DNA of 64,000 nt from Paraburkholderia sp. Tr-20389. Its GTDB lineage: Bacteria > Pseudomonadota > Gammaproteobacteria > Burkholderiales > Burkholderiaceae. The DNA lies in NCBI RefSeq assembly GCF_017104565.1, contig NZ_JAAGPD010000003.1:186001-250000 (forward strand), read 5' to 3'. Under the pieces are notes generated by a model that saw only the letters and a list, made by a program, of their open reading frames with translations, did no database searches and was not told the origin of the DNA. This document shows positions 45,487 through 54,115 of the stretch, in pieces (positions within the stretch are counted from its first letter, which is position 1; each line of letters begins with the position of its first letter). The translations under genes were made by a program, and so were the position numbers.

Positions 45487-46356
45487 TCACACGTTCGCGA
45501 GACGTTCGATCACGAGATCGAGCAACGCACGCAGCCGTGCGAGACGTTTCAGGTCGCGGTGGTAGCCAAGCCAGACATCGCGGCCCGGCGGCGCTTCGCC
45601 CAGATCGAGGCGTCGCAGGCCCGGCGTGTTGTCGCCGAGCGGGCACGGCAGCACCGCGAAGCCGCCGCCCTCCGCGCACATGCGCGCCTGCACGCCGCGA
45701 TTGTTGCTCGCATACGCGATGTGCGCGTTCGGCAGCATCTGCCTGATCCACGCGACGTCCGGCAGTTCGCCGAACGCGCTATCCATCGTGATCAGCGACT
45801 GGCCCGCGCCGTCGCCGCGCACGGGCGCGACGAGATCGATGCGCCCATACAGCGCGTAATCCATGTGCATCAGCTTGCGCTGGATAACGTCCGGCTCGTC
45901 GAACGGCGTGATGCGGAATACCAGATCGGCTTCGCGGCGCGCGAGGTTGTAGCGGCGCGAATCAGTGATCAGTTCGATCGCCATGCGTGGATGGCGCGCA
46001 AGAAACGCCGCGAACACGGGTGTCAGCACGTGAATGCCATACCAGTCCGACGACGACACGCGCAAGTTGCCCGTCAATTCCTGCTCGCTGCCCGCGAGCG
46101 AGCGCATGAACGCGTGCGCCTCTTCTTCCATGCGCTCGGCGTAGCTCAGCACCGAACGGCCTTCGTCGGTGAGCACGAAGCCTTCGGCCGTGCGCTGAAA
46201 GAGCGTGTGTCCGAGGGCTTCCTCGAGCGCACGCAGCCGCCGCCCCATCGTCGGCTGAGTCTGGCCGAGCTGACGCGCAGCCGCGCCCAGCGTGCCGCAG
46301 CGCGCGATTGCGAGGAAGATCCGCACGTCGCTCCAGTCCAGATTCGAATCGTTCAT
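45487..46356 (-). CDS. LysR-family transcriptional regulator
   Basis: The 289-residue protein starts at MNDSNLDWSDVRIFL (ATG at 46356). The winged helix region (GTLGAAARQLGQTQPTMGRRLRALEEALG) is followed by the LysR effector domain. The N-terminus, WSDVRIFLAIARCGTLGAAA, is that of the subgroup often regulating an adjacent oxidoreductase. The quinone reductase gene is convergent 14 bp away. Its own promoter lies next to a cluster of iteron copies. Confidence 0.87.
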   Translation of the reverse strand: MNDSNLDWSDVRIFLAIARCGTLGAAARQLGQTQPTMGRRLRALEEALGHTLFQRTAEGFVLTDEGRSVLSYAERMEEEAHAFMRSLAGSEQELTGNLRVSSSDWYGIHVLTPVFAAFLARHPRMAIELITDSRRYNLARREADLVFRITPFDEPDVIQRKLMHMDYALYGRIDLVAPVRGDGAGQSLITMDSAFGELPDVAWIRQMLPNAHIAYASNNRGVQARMCAEGGGFAVLPCPLGDNTPGLRRLDLGEAPPGRDVWLGYHRDLKRLARLRALLDLVIERLANV

Positions 46357-46461
46357 AGACGCCTTCCGCTGCTTCGATGGGTCGCGTTGCCTGCGATTAT
46401 GAACGGCGTCGACGGGGTCGCGGTGATCGTCGTGACTGATCCGTTCGCACGATTGCGTCGT

Positions 46462-46670
46462 CAAGGTGAGAGGTTTCGGGACTCTGTTGTATTCGCGTTC
46501 GATGCCCCGTAAACGCTCACCTTTGATGCCGGCGCGGTCCATCCGGTTGACGTCGAATAGGTGCCGCGTTTGCTTTGAGTGCCTGTTTTAGGGGGTTTTC
46601 GTGTTTCAGGTGATGCGTGGCTCGCCTCAAAGCTTCACCGTAAACACAACTCCCGAAAAGCCTCACCCTT
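46462..46670. repeat. Cluster of three dispersed Rep iteron copies, both orientations
   Basis: CAAGGTGAG-AGGTTT-CGGGA (46462-46481) is in the origin orientation, while CCCCG-TAAACG-CTCACCTTT (46505-46524) and TCCCG-AAAAGC-CTCACCCTT (46651-46670) are inverted. The first two form an inverted pair 43 bp apart. This is the densest dispersed cluster and is the only notable content of the 355-bp gap 46357-46711. Confidence 0.7.
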
Positions 46671-46711
46671 CGCGTTCGAACCTGAAAAATGGATCGTACA
46701 GTGAGTGGCTA

Positions 46712-47239
46712 TCAGAACTTGAACTTCACCTGAAAGCCGAGCGTGAACGGCAGATTATCGGAAGGAATGGGTGGAATGACGATGATGTTCGCGCCGACGC
46801 GCTTGTATTCGAGCATCACGATAGGCGCCACGACCGGGCCGATCGTGTGATCGTGGCCGAGTCCCCAGTTGCCGTAGTTGTAGCCGGAGATGATGCCGCC
46901 GATCACCGCGAGGCGAATGAAGCTCCAGTGCACGAACTCCGGCGCCCAGACACCGCCGCCGTACCACGACGGGCGACGCAACGAATTGCGGAATCCGCCT
47001 GCCGTCAATGCCCATTGCCCGTTGAGCCAGCATTCGACACCCAGACCAGGATTGAACTGTTCGAAGTGCGTGTCAGGGTCGGGATTGATGTGATACGAGC
47101 CGATCATCGCATCGACCCACACGCCGCCGCTGCACCAGTCGGCCGCCTGCGCGCCCGACGTTTCCATCAAACCGATGACCGCTACGCAACCTGCCACGCA
47201 TGCACGACGAATCTTGTTCTCGATCTTTCCAAACGGCAT
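46712..47239 (-). CDS. Outer-membrane beta-barrel-like protein
   Basis: The 175-residue protein starts at MPFGKIENKIRRACVAG (ATG at 47239, GGAGAG upstream). It has a signal peptide ending SGAQA and a mature part of Gly/aromatic-rich beta strands (DWCSGGVWVDAMIGSYHIN, WYGGGVWAPEFVHWSF). It ends in VKFKF, with the C-terminal Phe typical of outer-membrane barrels. The size resembles small barrels such as PagP-like proteins, but no catalytic motif can be shown. It is monocistronic. Confidence 0.65.
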   Translation of the reverse strand: MPFGKIENKIRRACVAGCVAVIGLMETSGAQAADWCSGGVWVDAMIGSYHINPDPDTHFEQFNPGLGVECWLNGQWALTAGGFRNSLRRPSWYGGGVWAPEFVHWSFIRLAVIGGIISGYNYGNWGLGHDHTIGPVVAPIVMLEYKRVGANIIVIPPIPSDNLPFTLGFQVKFKF

Positions 47240-47452
47240 GTGCTCTCCGCAACCGGTCGCGTGCCGGCGTCTGAATGTCGCGATTAGTGTCGAATTGCTC
47301 TCCAGTCGCGCACTGTACCCCACAAACCCTACACTTGAGATGGAGTGCGCGCTCGGGACGACAACGCGCCTGCAGACGGCAACGATAGCGAACGAACGAT
47401 TGCAGCTTGGTGAACGCGCCCTGTGCGCGCTCACCGTTCACATGACCGTGGG

Positions 47453-47929
47453 TTAGAGGCCGAGGTCGGACAGGCCCGGATGATCGTCAGGACGACGGCC
47501 CAGCGGCCAGCGATACAGGCGCTCTTCTTCGCGGATAGGCTTGTCGTTGATGCTCGCATGGCGATACGCCATCAGGCCGTTCTCGTCGAACTCCCAGTTC
47601 TCGTTGCCGTAGGAACGGAACCAGTTGCCCGAATCGTCGCGCCACTCGTACGCGAAGCGCACTGCGATGCGGTTATCGGTGAACGCCCACAGTTCCTTGA
47701 TCAACCGATAGTCCAGTTCCTTCGCCCACTTGCGCTGAAGGAACGTGACGATCTCGGCGCGGCCCGTCGGGAACTCGGCGCGGTTGCGCCATTTGCTCTG
47801 CGGCGTGTACGCGAGCGATACGCGCTCGGGCTCGCGTGTATTCCACGCATCTTCGGCGGCACGCACTTTCTGGATCGCCGTCTCGCGCGTGAACGGCGGG
47901 ACGGGAGGACGTCTTTCGATATCGGCCAT
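47453..47929 (-). CDS. DUF1348 (NTF2-like) protein
   Basis: The 158-residue protein starts at [13 protein letters not shown] (ATG at 47929, GAGGAA upstream). The middle matches DUF1348: [48 protein letters not shown], an NTF2/SnoaL-like fold. The role is unknown. It lies 22 bp after the TetR gene in the same direction, so the TetR protein probably controls it. Confidence 0.85.
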   Translation of the reverse strand: MADIERRPPVPPFTRETAIQKVRAAEDAWNTREPERVSLAYTPQSKWRNRAEFPTGRAEIVTFLQRKWAKELDYRLIKELWAFTDNRIAVRFAYEWRDDSGNWFRSYGNENWEFDENGLMAYRHASINDKPIREEERLYRWPLGRRPDDHPGLSDLGL

Positions 47930-47951
47930 GATGGTTCCTCGTTGAATTGCG

Positions 47952-48584
47952 TCAGGTGGACGCTCGCCGGTTCGACGAGCGGGTGTTTGCACTTGCGGAA
48001 TCGAGTAGCGGCCCGGCTGCGGCCCGTGCGTCCAGCGCGGCATCGGCATCGCCGCTGACGAGCGCGACGCCGATCGCGCCGTCGATCAGGATCAGCCACT
48101 GGCGCGACAGCCGCGCCGCGCGCCGCGCATCGCCGCCCGTCGCTGCGACGTATTCGTCGCATTGCGCACGCACGAATTCGAGCAGACGTTCCTTGTGTTC
48201 GCGTGCAACGACGCGGATCGGATCGTCAGGCGAAGCGATCTCACCCGCAGCGTTGAGAAACGCGCAGCCGTGAAAGTCGTCCGATAGAAACCATTCGCGC
48301 AGCACGTCGAACATCGCGAGCAGACGCGTGCGCGGACTCTTGCCACGGCGCAGCGTCCCGTCGATGAACCATTTCATCCAGCGTTCGTCGCGCCGTTCGA
48401 GCGCAGCCGCCACCAGCGCATCTTTCGATTCGAAATGCGTGTAGAAGCTTTTGCGCGCCGTACCAGATTGCCGGACGATCGCATCGACGCCCGTCGCGTG
48501 GATGCCGCCCGCGTAAATCAGCGCTTCCGCTGCATCGAGCAGACGCTCGCGCGCGCTGCTTTGTGTGTCGTCAGGAGTAGCCAT
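47952..48584 (-). CDS. TetR-family transcriptional regulator
   Basis: The 210-residue protein has an N-terminal TetR helix-turn-helix ([48 protein letters not shown]) and a C-terminal ligand domain of the YxaF/LmrA type. It is in an operon with the DUF1348 gene and divergent from a YceI lipoprotein gene. A candidate operator lies just upstream. Confidence 0.88.
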   Translation of the reverse strand: MATPDDTQSSARERLLDAAEALIYAGGIHATGVDAIVRQSGTARKSFYTHFESKDALVAAALERRDERWMKWFIDGTLRRGKSPRTRLLAMFDVLREWFLSDDFHGCAFLNAAGEIASPDDPIRVVAREHKERLLEFVRAQCDEYVAATGGDARRAARLSRQWLILIDGAIGVALVSGDADAALDARAAAGPLLDSASANTRSSNRRAST

Positions 48585-48594
48585 GCGCGAAGGG

Positions 48595-48610
48595 TAGAAC
48601 GATCATTCTC
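48595..48610. promoter_or_regulatory. Candidate TetR operator
   Basis: TAGAACGATCATTCTC has AGAA/TTCT arms around a GATC centre and resembles YxaF/LmrA-type operators. It lies 11 bp upstream of the tetR start, between the divergent tetR and YceI genes. Confidence 0.5.
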
Positions 48611-48692
48611 CTTCGTCAAGTGCTGGATCGCTTCGCATCGTCTGCCGGTTTGGCGCGTCATGCTTTATCGTGTCGGAGAATCGTTCAACAGG

Positions 48693-49337
48693 ATGAGTGT
48701 CATGAGCATCGTTTTTCGCCGTGCCATGTCGGCCGTCGTGATGTCGGCCGTGCTGGGCGCATGCACGCCACTGCAGGTCGTTACGCACACGGTCACGCAA
48801 ACGGAGACGCGCGTGCCCGTCGGTCAGTACAAGCTCGACCCGCATCACACGAGCGTCATATTCAACGTCGATCACCTCAAATACACGCGCTTCACGATGC
48901 GCTTCGACCGCGTGGCGGGTGAGATCGACTGGAAGGAAGGCGGGTTGGACAAGAGCCAGGTCACGGTGACGATCGACGCGGCGAGCATCGACACGAATGT
49001 CCCGTTACTGGACAAGATGGTGAAGGGAGCGGACATGCTCGACGTGGAGCGTAACCCGCAGATCCGTTTCGTCAGCACGCACTTTGAGCGTACGGGCGAC
49101 GCGCGCGGCAAGCTGACGGGCGATCTGACGATACGCGGCGTGACGCAGCCGGTCACGCTCGATGTCACGTTCAATGGTTACGGCCTCGATCCGCTGACGA
49201 AAGCCGATACGCTCGGCTTTTCAGCGGACGGGCAGTTCAGTCGCTCGAAGTTCGGTCTGACGACGTGGTATCCCGCTGTGGGCGATGACATTCACGTCGT
49301 CATTCAGGCAGAGGCAGCGAGGCCGCCTGCCGGTTGA
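48693..49337 (+). CDS. YceI-family lipoprotein
   Basis: The 214-residue protein starts at MSVMSIVFRRAMSAV (a second ATG lies at 48702) and has a lipoprotein signal ending VLGAC. The mature part is a YceI barrel: VPVGQYKLDPHHTSVIFNVDHLKYTRFTMRFDRVAGEIDW, TIDAASIDTNVPLLDKMVKG, LTGDLTIRGVTQPVTLDVTFNGYG. It is lipid-anchored, unlike the two soluble YceI proteins at 28-29 kb. The divergent TetR protein probably regulates it. Confidence 0.85.
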   Translation: MSVMSIVFRRAMSAVVMSAVLGACTPLQVVTHTVTQTETRVPVGQYKLDPHHTSVIFNVDHLKYTRFTMRFDRVAGEIDWKEGGLDKSQVTVTIDAASIDTNVPLLDKMVKGADMLDVERNPQIRFVSTHFERTGDARGKLTGDLTIRGVTQPVTLDVTFNGYGLDPLTKADTLGFSADGQFSRSKFGLTTWYPAVGDDIHVVIQAEAARPPAG

Positions 49338-49355
49338 GTCTGCTGTGCAGCGCGA

Positions 49356-50384
49356 TCAGACGGTCCAGTCGAGAATCACTTTGCCGCTTTCGCCAGACAA
49401 CATCGTGGCGAAGGCTTTTTCGTAATCGTCGACGGCGAAGCTGTGCGTGAGAATCGGCGAAAGATCCAGGCCGCTTTGCAGCATCGCGACCATCTTGTAC
49501 CAGGTCTCGAACATCTCGCGGCCATAAATGCCCTTGATTTCGAGCCCCTTGAAGATGACCTGCGTCCAGTCGATCGCCGTTTGCGCCGGCGGAATGCCGA
49601 GCAGCGCGATCTTGCCGCCGTGGTTCATCGCTTCGAGCATCGATGTGAACGCGCTCGGCACGCCCGACATTTCGAGGCCCACGTCGAAGCCTTCCGTCAT
49701 GTGCAGATCGCTCATCACGTCGCGCAACGATTCGCGCGACACGTTCACCGCGCGCGTCGCGCCCATCTTGCGGGCGAGTTCGAGACGGTAATCGTTGACG
49801 TCGGTGATCACGACATTGCGCGCGCCCACATGCTTCGCAATCGCCACGGCCATGATGCCGATCGGTCCCGCGCCCGTGATCAGCACGTCTTCGCCGACCA
49901 GATTGAACGACAGCGCCGTGTGCGTCGCGTTGCCGAACGGATCGAAGATCGCGGCGAGATCGTCGGAGATTTCAGGCGGAATCTTGAACGCGTTGAACGC
50001 GGGAATCACGAGGTATTCGGCAAACGCGCCTTCGCGATTCACGCCGACGCCGACCGTATTGCGGCACAGATGCCTGCGCCCCGCGCGACAGTTGCGGCAG
50101 AATCCGCACGTGATGTGCCCTTCGCCCGACACGCGGTCGCCGATCGAGAAGCCGCGCACTTCCTGACCCATTTCGACGATTTCGCCCACGTATTCGTGGC
50201 CGACGTGCATCGGCACGGGAATCGTTTTCTGCGCCCAGTCGTCCCACTTCCAGATATGAATGTCGGTGCCGCAGATCGCCGTGCGCGTGATGCGGATCAT
50301 CACGTCGTTATGACCCACTTCGGGTTTCTTCACGCGGGTCAGCGTGAGGCCCGGTGCGCGTTCAAGTTTTGCCAGTGCTTTCAT
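49356..50384 (-). CDS. tdh: L-threonine 3-dehydrogenase
   Basis: The 342-residue zinc-dependent dehydrogenase matches Tdh along its length: [16 protein letters not shown] (catalytic-zinc Cys), [12 protein letters not shown], a structural zinc cluster [15 protein letters not shown], the NAD motif [18 protein letters not shown], and GKIALLGIP. It oxidises threonine to 2-amino-3-ketobutyrate, the substrate of the upstream kbl product. The length equals E. coli Tdh. Confidence 0.95.
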   Translation of the reverse strand: MKALAKLERAPGLTLTRVKKPEVGHNDVMIRITRTAICGTDIHIWKWDDWAQKTIPVPMHVGHEYVGEIVEMGQEVRGFSIGDRVSGEGHITCGFCRNCRAGRRHLCRNTVGVGVNREGAFAEYLVIPAFNAFKIPPEISDDLAAIFDPFGNATHTALSFNLVGEDVLITGAGPIGIMAVAIAKHVGARNVVITDVNDYRLELARKMGATRAVNVSRESLRDVMSDLHMTEGFDVGLEMSGVPSAFTSMLEAMNHGGKIALLGIPPAQTAIDWTQVIFKGLEIKGIYGREMFETWYKMVAMLQSGLDLSPILTHSFAVDDYEKAFATMLSGESGKVILDWTV

Positions 50385-50402
50385 TGATGTCGATGTCCCG
50401 TT

Positions 50403-51602
50403 TCAGATCACGCCAAGCGAACGGCCGACGCGCGCGAAGGCGTCGACGGCCCGATCGATCTGTTCAGCCGTGTGCGCGGCGCTCATCTGCGTGCGAATGC
50501 GCGCGCGGCCTTTCGGCACGACGGGATACGAAAAACCGATCACGTACACGCCTTCCTTCAGCAGCGCGTCCGCCATATTGGATGCGAGTTGCGCGTCGCC
50601 GAGCATCACGGGAATGATCGGGTGTTCGCCGGGCACGAGCGTGAAGCCGTGCGCGCTCATCGCCTGACGGAAGTGCGCGCCGTTTGCGCGCACGCGTTCG
50701 CGCAACTGCCTGCCTTCGTCGCTCGCGAGCAGTTCGAGCACGGTCAGCGATGCAGCCGCGATGCTCGGCGTGAGCGTGTTCGAGAAGAGATAGGGACGCG
50801 AGCGCTGCCGCAAAAGATCGACGATCTCCTGACGCGCCGCGACGTAGCCACCCGATGCGCCGCCAAGCGCCTTGCCGAGCGTGCCCGTGATGATGTCGAC
50901 GCGTTCGAGCACGCCGCAATGTTCAGGCGTGCCGCGTCCGTGTTCGCCGATGAAGCCGACCGCGTGCGAATCGTCGACCATCACGAGCGCGCCATAGCGG
51001 TCCGCAAGATCGCAGATGCCCGCGAGGTCGGCGATGATGCCGTCCATCGAAAACACGCCATCGGTCGCGATCAGCTTGAAGCGCGCGCCTGCCGCGTCGG
51101 CCTCGCGCAGTTTCGCTTCGAGATCGGCGAGATCATTGTTCTTGTAGCGGAAACGCTTCGCTTTCGACAGCCGCACGCCGTCGATGATGCTCGCGTGATT
51201 CAGTTCGTCGCTGATGATCGCGTCGTTGTCGTCGAGCAGCGTTTCGAACAGGCCGCCGTTTGCGTCGAAGCAACTGGAGTAAAGAATGCAGTCGTCTGTC
51301 TTCAGAAATGCGGACAGCGCGCGCTCGAGTTCCTTGTGAACCGTCTGCGTGCCGCAAATGAAACGCACCGACGCCATGCCGAAGCCGTCCTTGTCGAGGC
51401 CTTCTTTTGCCGACGCAATCAGGCGCGCGTCGTTTGCAAGGCCGAGATAATTGTTCGCGCAGAAGTTGAGGACGTCCGCGCCGCTCTCCAGCTGGATATC
51501 GGACGATTGCTGGCTCGCGATCACGCGTTCGGTCTTATGAAAACCATCGGCGCGAATCTGGTCGAGCGTGCTGCGCAAATGCGCGAGGAATGGGTCTCGC
51601 AT
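50403..51602 (-). CDS. kbl: Glycine C-acetyltransferase (2-amino-3-ketobutyrate CoA ligase)
   Basis: The 399-residue protein starts at [13 protein letters not shown]. It is a PLP enzyme of the alpha-oxoamine synthase family: [57 protein letters not shown], and the PLP-Lys motif [14 protein letters not shown]. It cleaves 2-amino-3-ketobutyrate with CoA to glycine and acetyl-CoA. It is cotranscribed with tdh (18-bp gap), and the divergent XRE-cupin protein is the likely regulator. Confidence 0.95.
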   Translation of the reverse strand: MRDPFLAHLRSTLDQIRADGFHKTERVIASQQSSDIQLESGADVLNFCANNYLGLANDARLIASAKEGLDKDGFGMASVRFICGTQTVHKELERALSAFLKTDDCILYSSCFDANGGLFETLLDDNDAIISDELNHASIIDGVRLSKAKRFRYKNNDLADLEAKLREADAAGARFKLIATDGVFSMDGIIADLAGICDLADRYGALVMVDDSHAVGFIGEHGRGTPEHCGVLERVDIITGTLGKALGGASGGYVAARQEIVDLLRQRSRPYLFSNTLTPSIAAASLTVLELLASDEGRQLRERVRANGAHFRQAMSAHGFTLVPGEHPIIPVMLGDAQLASNMADALLKEGVYVIGFSYPVVPKGRARIRTQMSAAHTAEQIDRAVDAFARVGRSLGVI

Positions 51603-51697
51603 GAAGACGGCTCCTTGAATGGACGGCTCTGCGGCGCACCATACGGCGCGGCGGCCTGTTATAGTCGGTTTCAGTTTTATCGGAAATTTTCGTTTTT

Positions 51698-51713
51698 TCG
51701 AACTAAAGTTCGA
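51698..51713. promoter_or_regulatory. Perfect palindrome between kbl and the XRE-cupin gene
   Basis: TCGAACT-AA-AGTTCGA is a perfect 7-bp-arm palindrome. It is followed by a further TCGAAC at 51718 and lies 33 bp upstream of the regulator start and 95 bp upstream of kbl. It is the best candidate for the regulator's operator, controlling both directions. Confidence 0.6.
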
Positions 51714-51746
51714 TATGTCGAACAACTCTAATCGATAGGTCAGGAA

Positions 51747-52361
51747 ATGGCAAGTTCGGGAATGCGCAAGGGTTCGTCGGGGGCGGCGACGGCGGCGGCG
51801 CAGTCTGTATCGGTGCCGCCGCGTGTCGGCGAGCAGATTCAGCGGTTGCGCAGTGAACGCAAAATGACGCTCGACGATCTGTCGCGCGCGGCGGGCGTGT
51901 CGAAATCGATGTTGTCGGAAATCGAGCGCGATAAGGCGAATCCGACGATCGCCGTCGCGTGGCGGCTCACGAACGCGCTGGGTGTAAGCCTCGATTCGCT
52001 GTTCGCACCGCAGAAGGCGCCTGATCCGATCGCGGTGTCTGGCCCGCATGAGATTCCGACGTTGAGCGGCCACGAAGCGCGATACCAGTTGCGGGTATGG
52101 GGGCCGATCGAGCTGGCCGGCAAATTCGAATGGTACGAACTGACGTTGCAGCCGGGCGGCGCACTCGTGTCCAGCGCGCACGAGCCGGGGACGCGTGAAC
52201 ATCTGACGGTGTTGAACGGTGTCATCGACATCGACGCGGCGGGTACGACGAAGCGTCTGAAAGCCGCCGATACTGCGCGCTACGTCGCCGACGAGCCGCA
52301 TGCAATTCGCAACGCGGGCAAAGGCGAGGCGAAAGCGCTGCTCGTCGTGATTCACGGCTAA
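51747..52361 (+). CDS. XRE-family regulator with cupin domain (threonine-degradation locus)
   Basis: The 204-residue protein has an Ala/Ser-rich N-terminus, an XRE helix-turn-helix at 25-85 ([49 protein letters not shown]), and a C-terminal cupin ([14 protein letters not shown]...[11 protein letters not shown]). It is divergent from kbl-tdh. By position it likely senses threonine, glycine or a related amino acid. Confidence 0.88.
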   Translation: MASSGMRKGSSGAATAAAQSVSVPPRVGEQIQRLRSERKMTLDDLSRAAGVSKSMLSEIERDKANPTIAVAWRLTNALGVSLDSLFAPQKAPDPIAVSGPHEIPTLSGHEARYQLRVWGPIELAGKFEWYELTLQPGGALVSSAHEPGTREHLTVLNGVIDIDAAGTTKRLKAADTARYVADEPHAIRNAGKGEAKALLVVIHG

Positions 52362-52402
52362 TCCGAATCGCGATTCTCCTGCGTCACGCCGGTTGCAGCC
52401 GA

Positions 52403-52422
52403 TACTGTATGTTTGTACAGTA
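52403..52422. promoter_or_regulatory. LexA-type SOS box
   Basis: TACTGTATGTTTGTACAGTA matches the LexA consensus TACTGTATATATATACAGTA at 17 of 20 positions, including the essential CTGT-N8-ACAG. It lies 24 bp upstream of the next start codon, a normal place for repression. It is the only near-perfect SOS box noticed in this window. Confidence 0.75.
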
Positions 52423-52446
52423 TACGCAGTCCGACGGAGCCGAAGA

Positions 52447-52845
52447 ATGAACAAGCTGAACAACGAACAGGATCTGGCCGCGCTGCGCTTCAAGTCCGCC
52501 GCCCGCGACCTCGAACACATCGTCCGGCACATCGCAGCGCGGTACATCGTGCAGCAGGTGCCGCTCACATGGCGGCTTCTGCATGCGATCGAAGCCGAAG
52601 CGCTCGCGGATCTGGGTTTTGCCAGCCGGCACGATCCCTTCATGCTCGGGCTGTTTCAGCGGCCCGATAACTTCCAGTTTCCCGAGACCGACGAGGCCGT
52701 CGACTTCAGTCGATCGAATGCGTTGCCGGCTGCGTTCGCCTTTGCGGTCGCGGCTTACGACGAAGCGGAGAAAGCGAAAGCCGGGGCTGCAAGGCGGCGC
52801 TCTGCCGATCGCGAGCACGGTGGGGGACGTGCCTGGGGCGGGTAG
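52447..52845 (+). CDS. SOS-box-controlled conserved hypothetical protein
   Basis: The 132-residue protein starts at [16 protein letters not shown] with GGAG upstream. It is mainly helical and soluble ([47 protein letters not shown]), with a basic, Gly-rich tail. No catalytic motif is recognised. A near-consensus LexA box lies directly upstream, so it is probably induced by DNA damage. It stands beside the recombinase-like gene and the replication origin, which suggests a DNA-related role. Confidence 0.7.
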   Translation: MNKLNNEQDLAALRFKSAARDLEHIVRHIAARYIVQQVPLTWRLLHAIEAEALADLGFASRHDPFMLGLFQRPDNFQFPETDEAVDFSRSNALPAAFAFAVAAYDEAEKAKAGAARRRSADREHGGGRAWGG

Positions 52846-52898
52846 TGGGGTAGTGCCGTGCCCGCGTTCGTGTCGTGAAGTTCGGGCAGGCGATGGGA

Positions 52899-52914
52899 GT
52901 TTATGCGCGTAAAG
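52899..52914. repeat. parS-like site upstream of the recombinase-like gene
   Basis: GTTTATGCGCGTAAAG differs from the parAB palindrome core TTTATGCGCATAAA at one base. It lies 65 bp upstream of the recombinase-like start codon, about 6 kb from parB. Confidence 0.65.
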
Positions 52915-52978
52915 TCGGCTCGCCGCCGCTTATCGACTGACTACAATAACTTTTGCGCAACTAACGGAAAAACAGACT

Positions 52979-54043
52979 ATGGCCTCAACCGATCCTGTTG
53001 GCTCTGCTGATTCGTCGCCGGTTGTCGCTGAAGCCGATCTATTCGACCGTGAACGTCAGGACTGGCTCATCGATCCGCGCACCGCGTTCGATGCCTGGCT
53101 CGCCGGACAAAACTTCCGCAACTCTTCGGCGGAGGTGTATCGCGCGCAGTGGGGGCTTTTTCTCGAGTGGCTGCAGGCGCGTCACAAGAATCTTGTGACC
53201 GTCGATATGCGCTCGATTGCAGAGTTCGTCGGTGGTTTGTCGATTCGAAAACCGCAGCGTGCCCGTTATCTGCGGTTGATCGAGCGTGTGCTCGATCACG
53301 TGCGCGAGATCGAACTGGCGTCGACCAATCCGGCCCGATTCATTGCTCAGGATGGCGAAGCGGAATGGCGCAATGCACGCGACAACGAGCCAACTGGATT
53401 TCTCACTATCGCGGAACGTTCGGCATTGATCGCCTATCTGTTTTCGCCGGTAACCAATCTGTCGTCGGCGCAACGCTGGCGCGAGCGGCGCGACCGGGCG
53501 TTGATTGCCGTATTTCTCGGCGGTGGGATCAAGACCGGGGAGGCTCGAACGCTTTCGATGAGTTGCGTGACACCGGGCTCGCCGTGGGTCGTGATCGAAG
53601 CGACGAATCCATTGTTCACCCGCAGGACGCGACTCGCACCGTTCGCCGTGTCGGTGCTCGACGCGTGGCTCGATGAACGCAAACAGGCCGAACTACCAGG
53701 CGAACTGGTCTTCCCCGCGTCGCCGTCGGGACGTCCGATGCACAAGGCGACGATGCTCCGGGCCGTCGATGCACTGGTCGATGCAGCCGGATTCGGACAG
53801 TCGCGCGAAGCACGCGCGAGTCCGCATACGTTGCGCAACTCGTTTGCAGCCGACCTGTTCGAGAGCGGCATGGAAGTGGACGTTGTCGGACAGTGGCTTG
53901 GATTCGCGCAAGCTGTTTCCGCGAACCGACTGCACCGTGCGTGGAAAATCTGGAGTGAACAGGAAAAATTCGACGGCGACCTGCGACTCGCTGAAGCGTC
54001 GGCGCCGTCTGAAGATCACGACGGCGCGCGGGGCGACGGTTAG
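52979..54043 (+). CDS. Tyrosine-recombinase-like protein lacking the catalytic tyrosine
   Basis: The 354-residue protein has the tyrosine-recombinase layout: an N-terminal SAM-like core-binding domain (about 30-125) and a catalytic-fold domain (140-330). Several catalytic residues are changed. The first Arg is Lys185 (GGGIKTGEARTL), His283 and Arg286 of the H-x-x-R box remain (PHTLRNSF), and the His/Trp after LG is Phe309. No Tyr exists anywhere after residue 283. It should bind DNA but not cut it. It sits between an SOS gene and kfrA at the origin, with a parS-like site upstream. Confidence 0.85.
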   Translation: MASTDPVGSADSSPVVAEADLFDRERQDWLIDPRTAFDAWLAGQNFRNSSAEVYRAQWGLFLEWLQARHKNLVTVDMRSIAEFVGGLSIRKPQRARYLRLIERVLDHVREIELASTNPARFIAQDGEAEWRNARDNEPTGFLTIAERSALIAYLFSPVTNLSSAQRWRERRDRALIAVFLGGGIKTGEARTLSMSCVTPGSPWVVIEATNPLFTRRTRLAPFAVSVLDAWLDERKQAELPGELVFPASPSGRPMHKATMLRAVDALVDAAGFGQSREARASPHTLRNSFAADLFESGMEVDVVGQWLGFAQAVSANRLHRAWKIWSEQEKFDGDLRLAEASAPSEDHDGARGDG

Positions 54044-54048
54044 ACGGC

Positions 54049-54092
54049 TCCCGTAAACCTTCACCCGTGCGGTCCCGTAAACGCTCACCAAT
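54049..54092 (-). repeat. Two dispersed Rep iteron copies between convergent genes
   Basis: TCCCG-TAAACC-TTCACCCGT (54049-54068) and TCCCG-TAAACG-CTCACCAAT (54073-54092) start 24 bp apart, close to the 22-bp spacing in the origin array, but are inverted relative to it. They occupy the 72-bp gap between the recombinase-like and kfrA-like genes. Confidence 0.65.
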
Positions 54093-54115
54093 ACACGTTT
54101 CTGCGTCGTTTTCGA

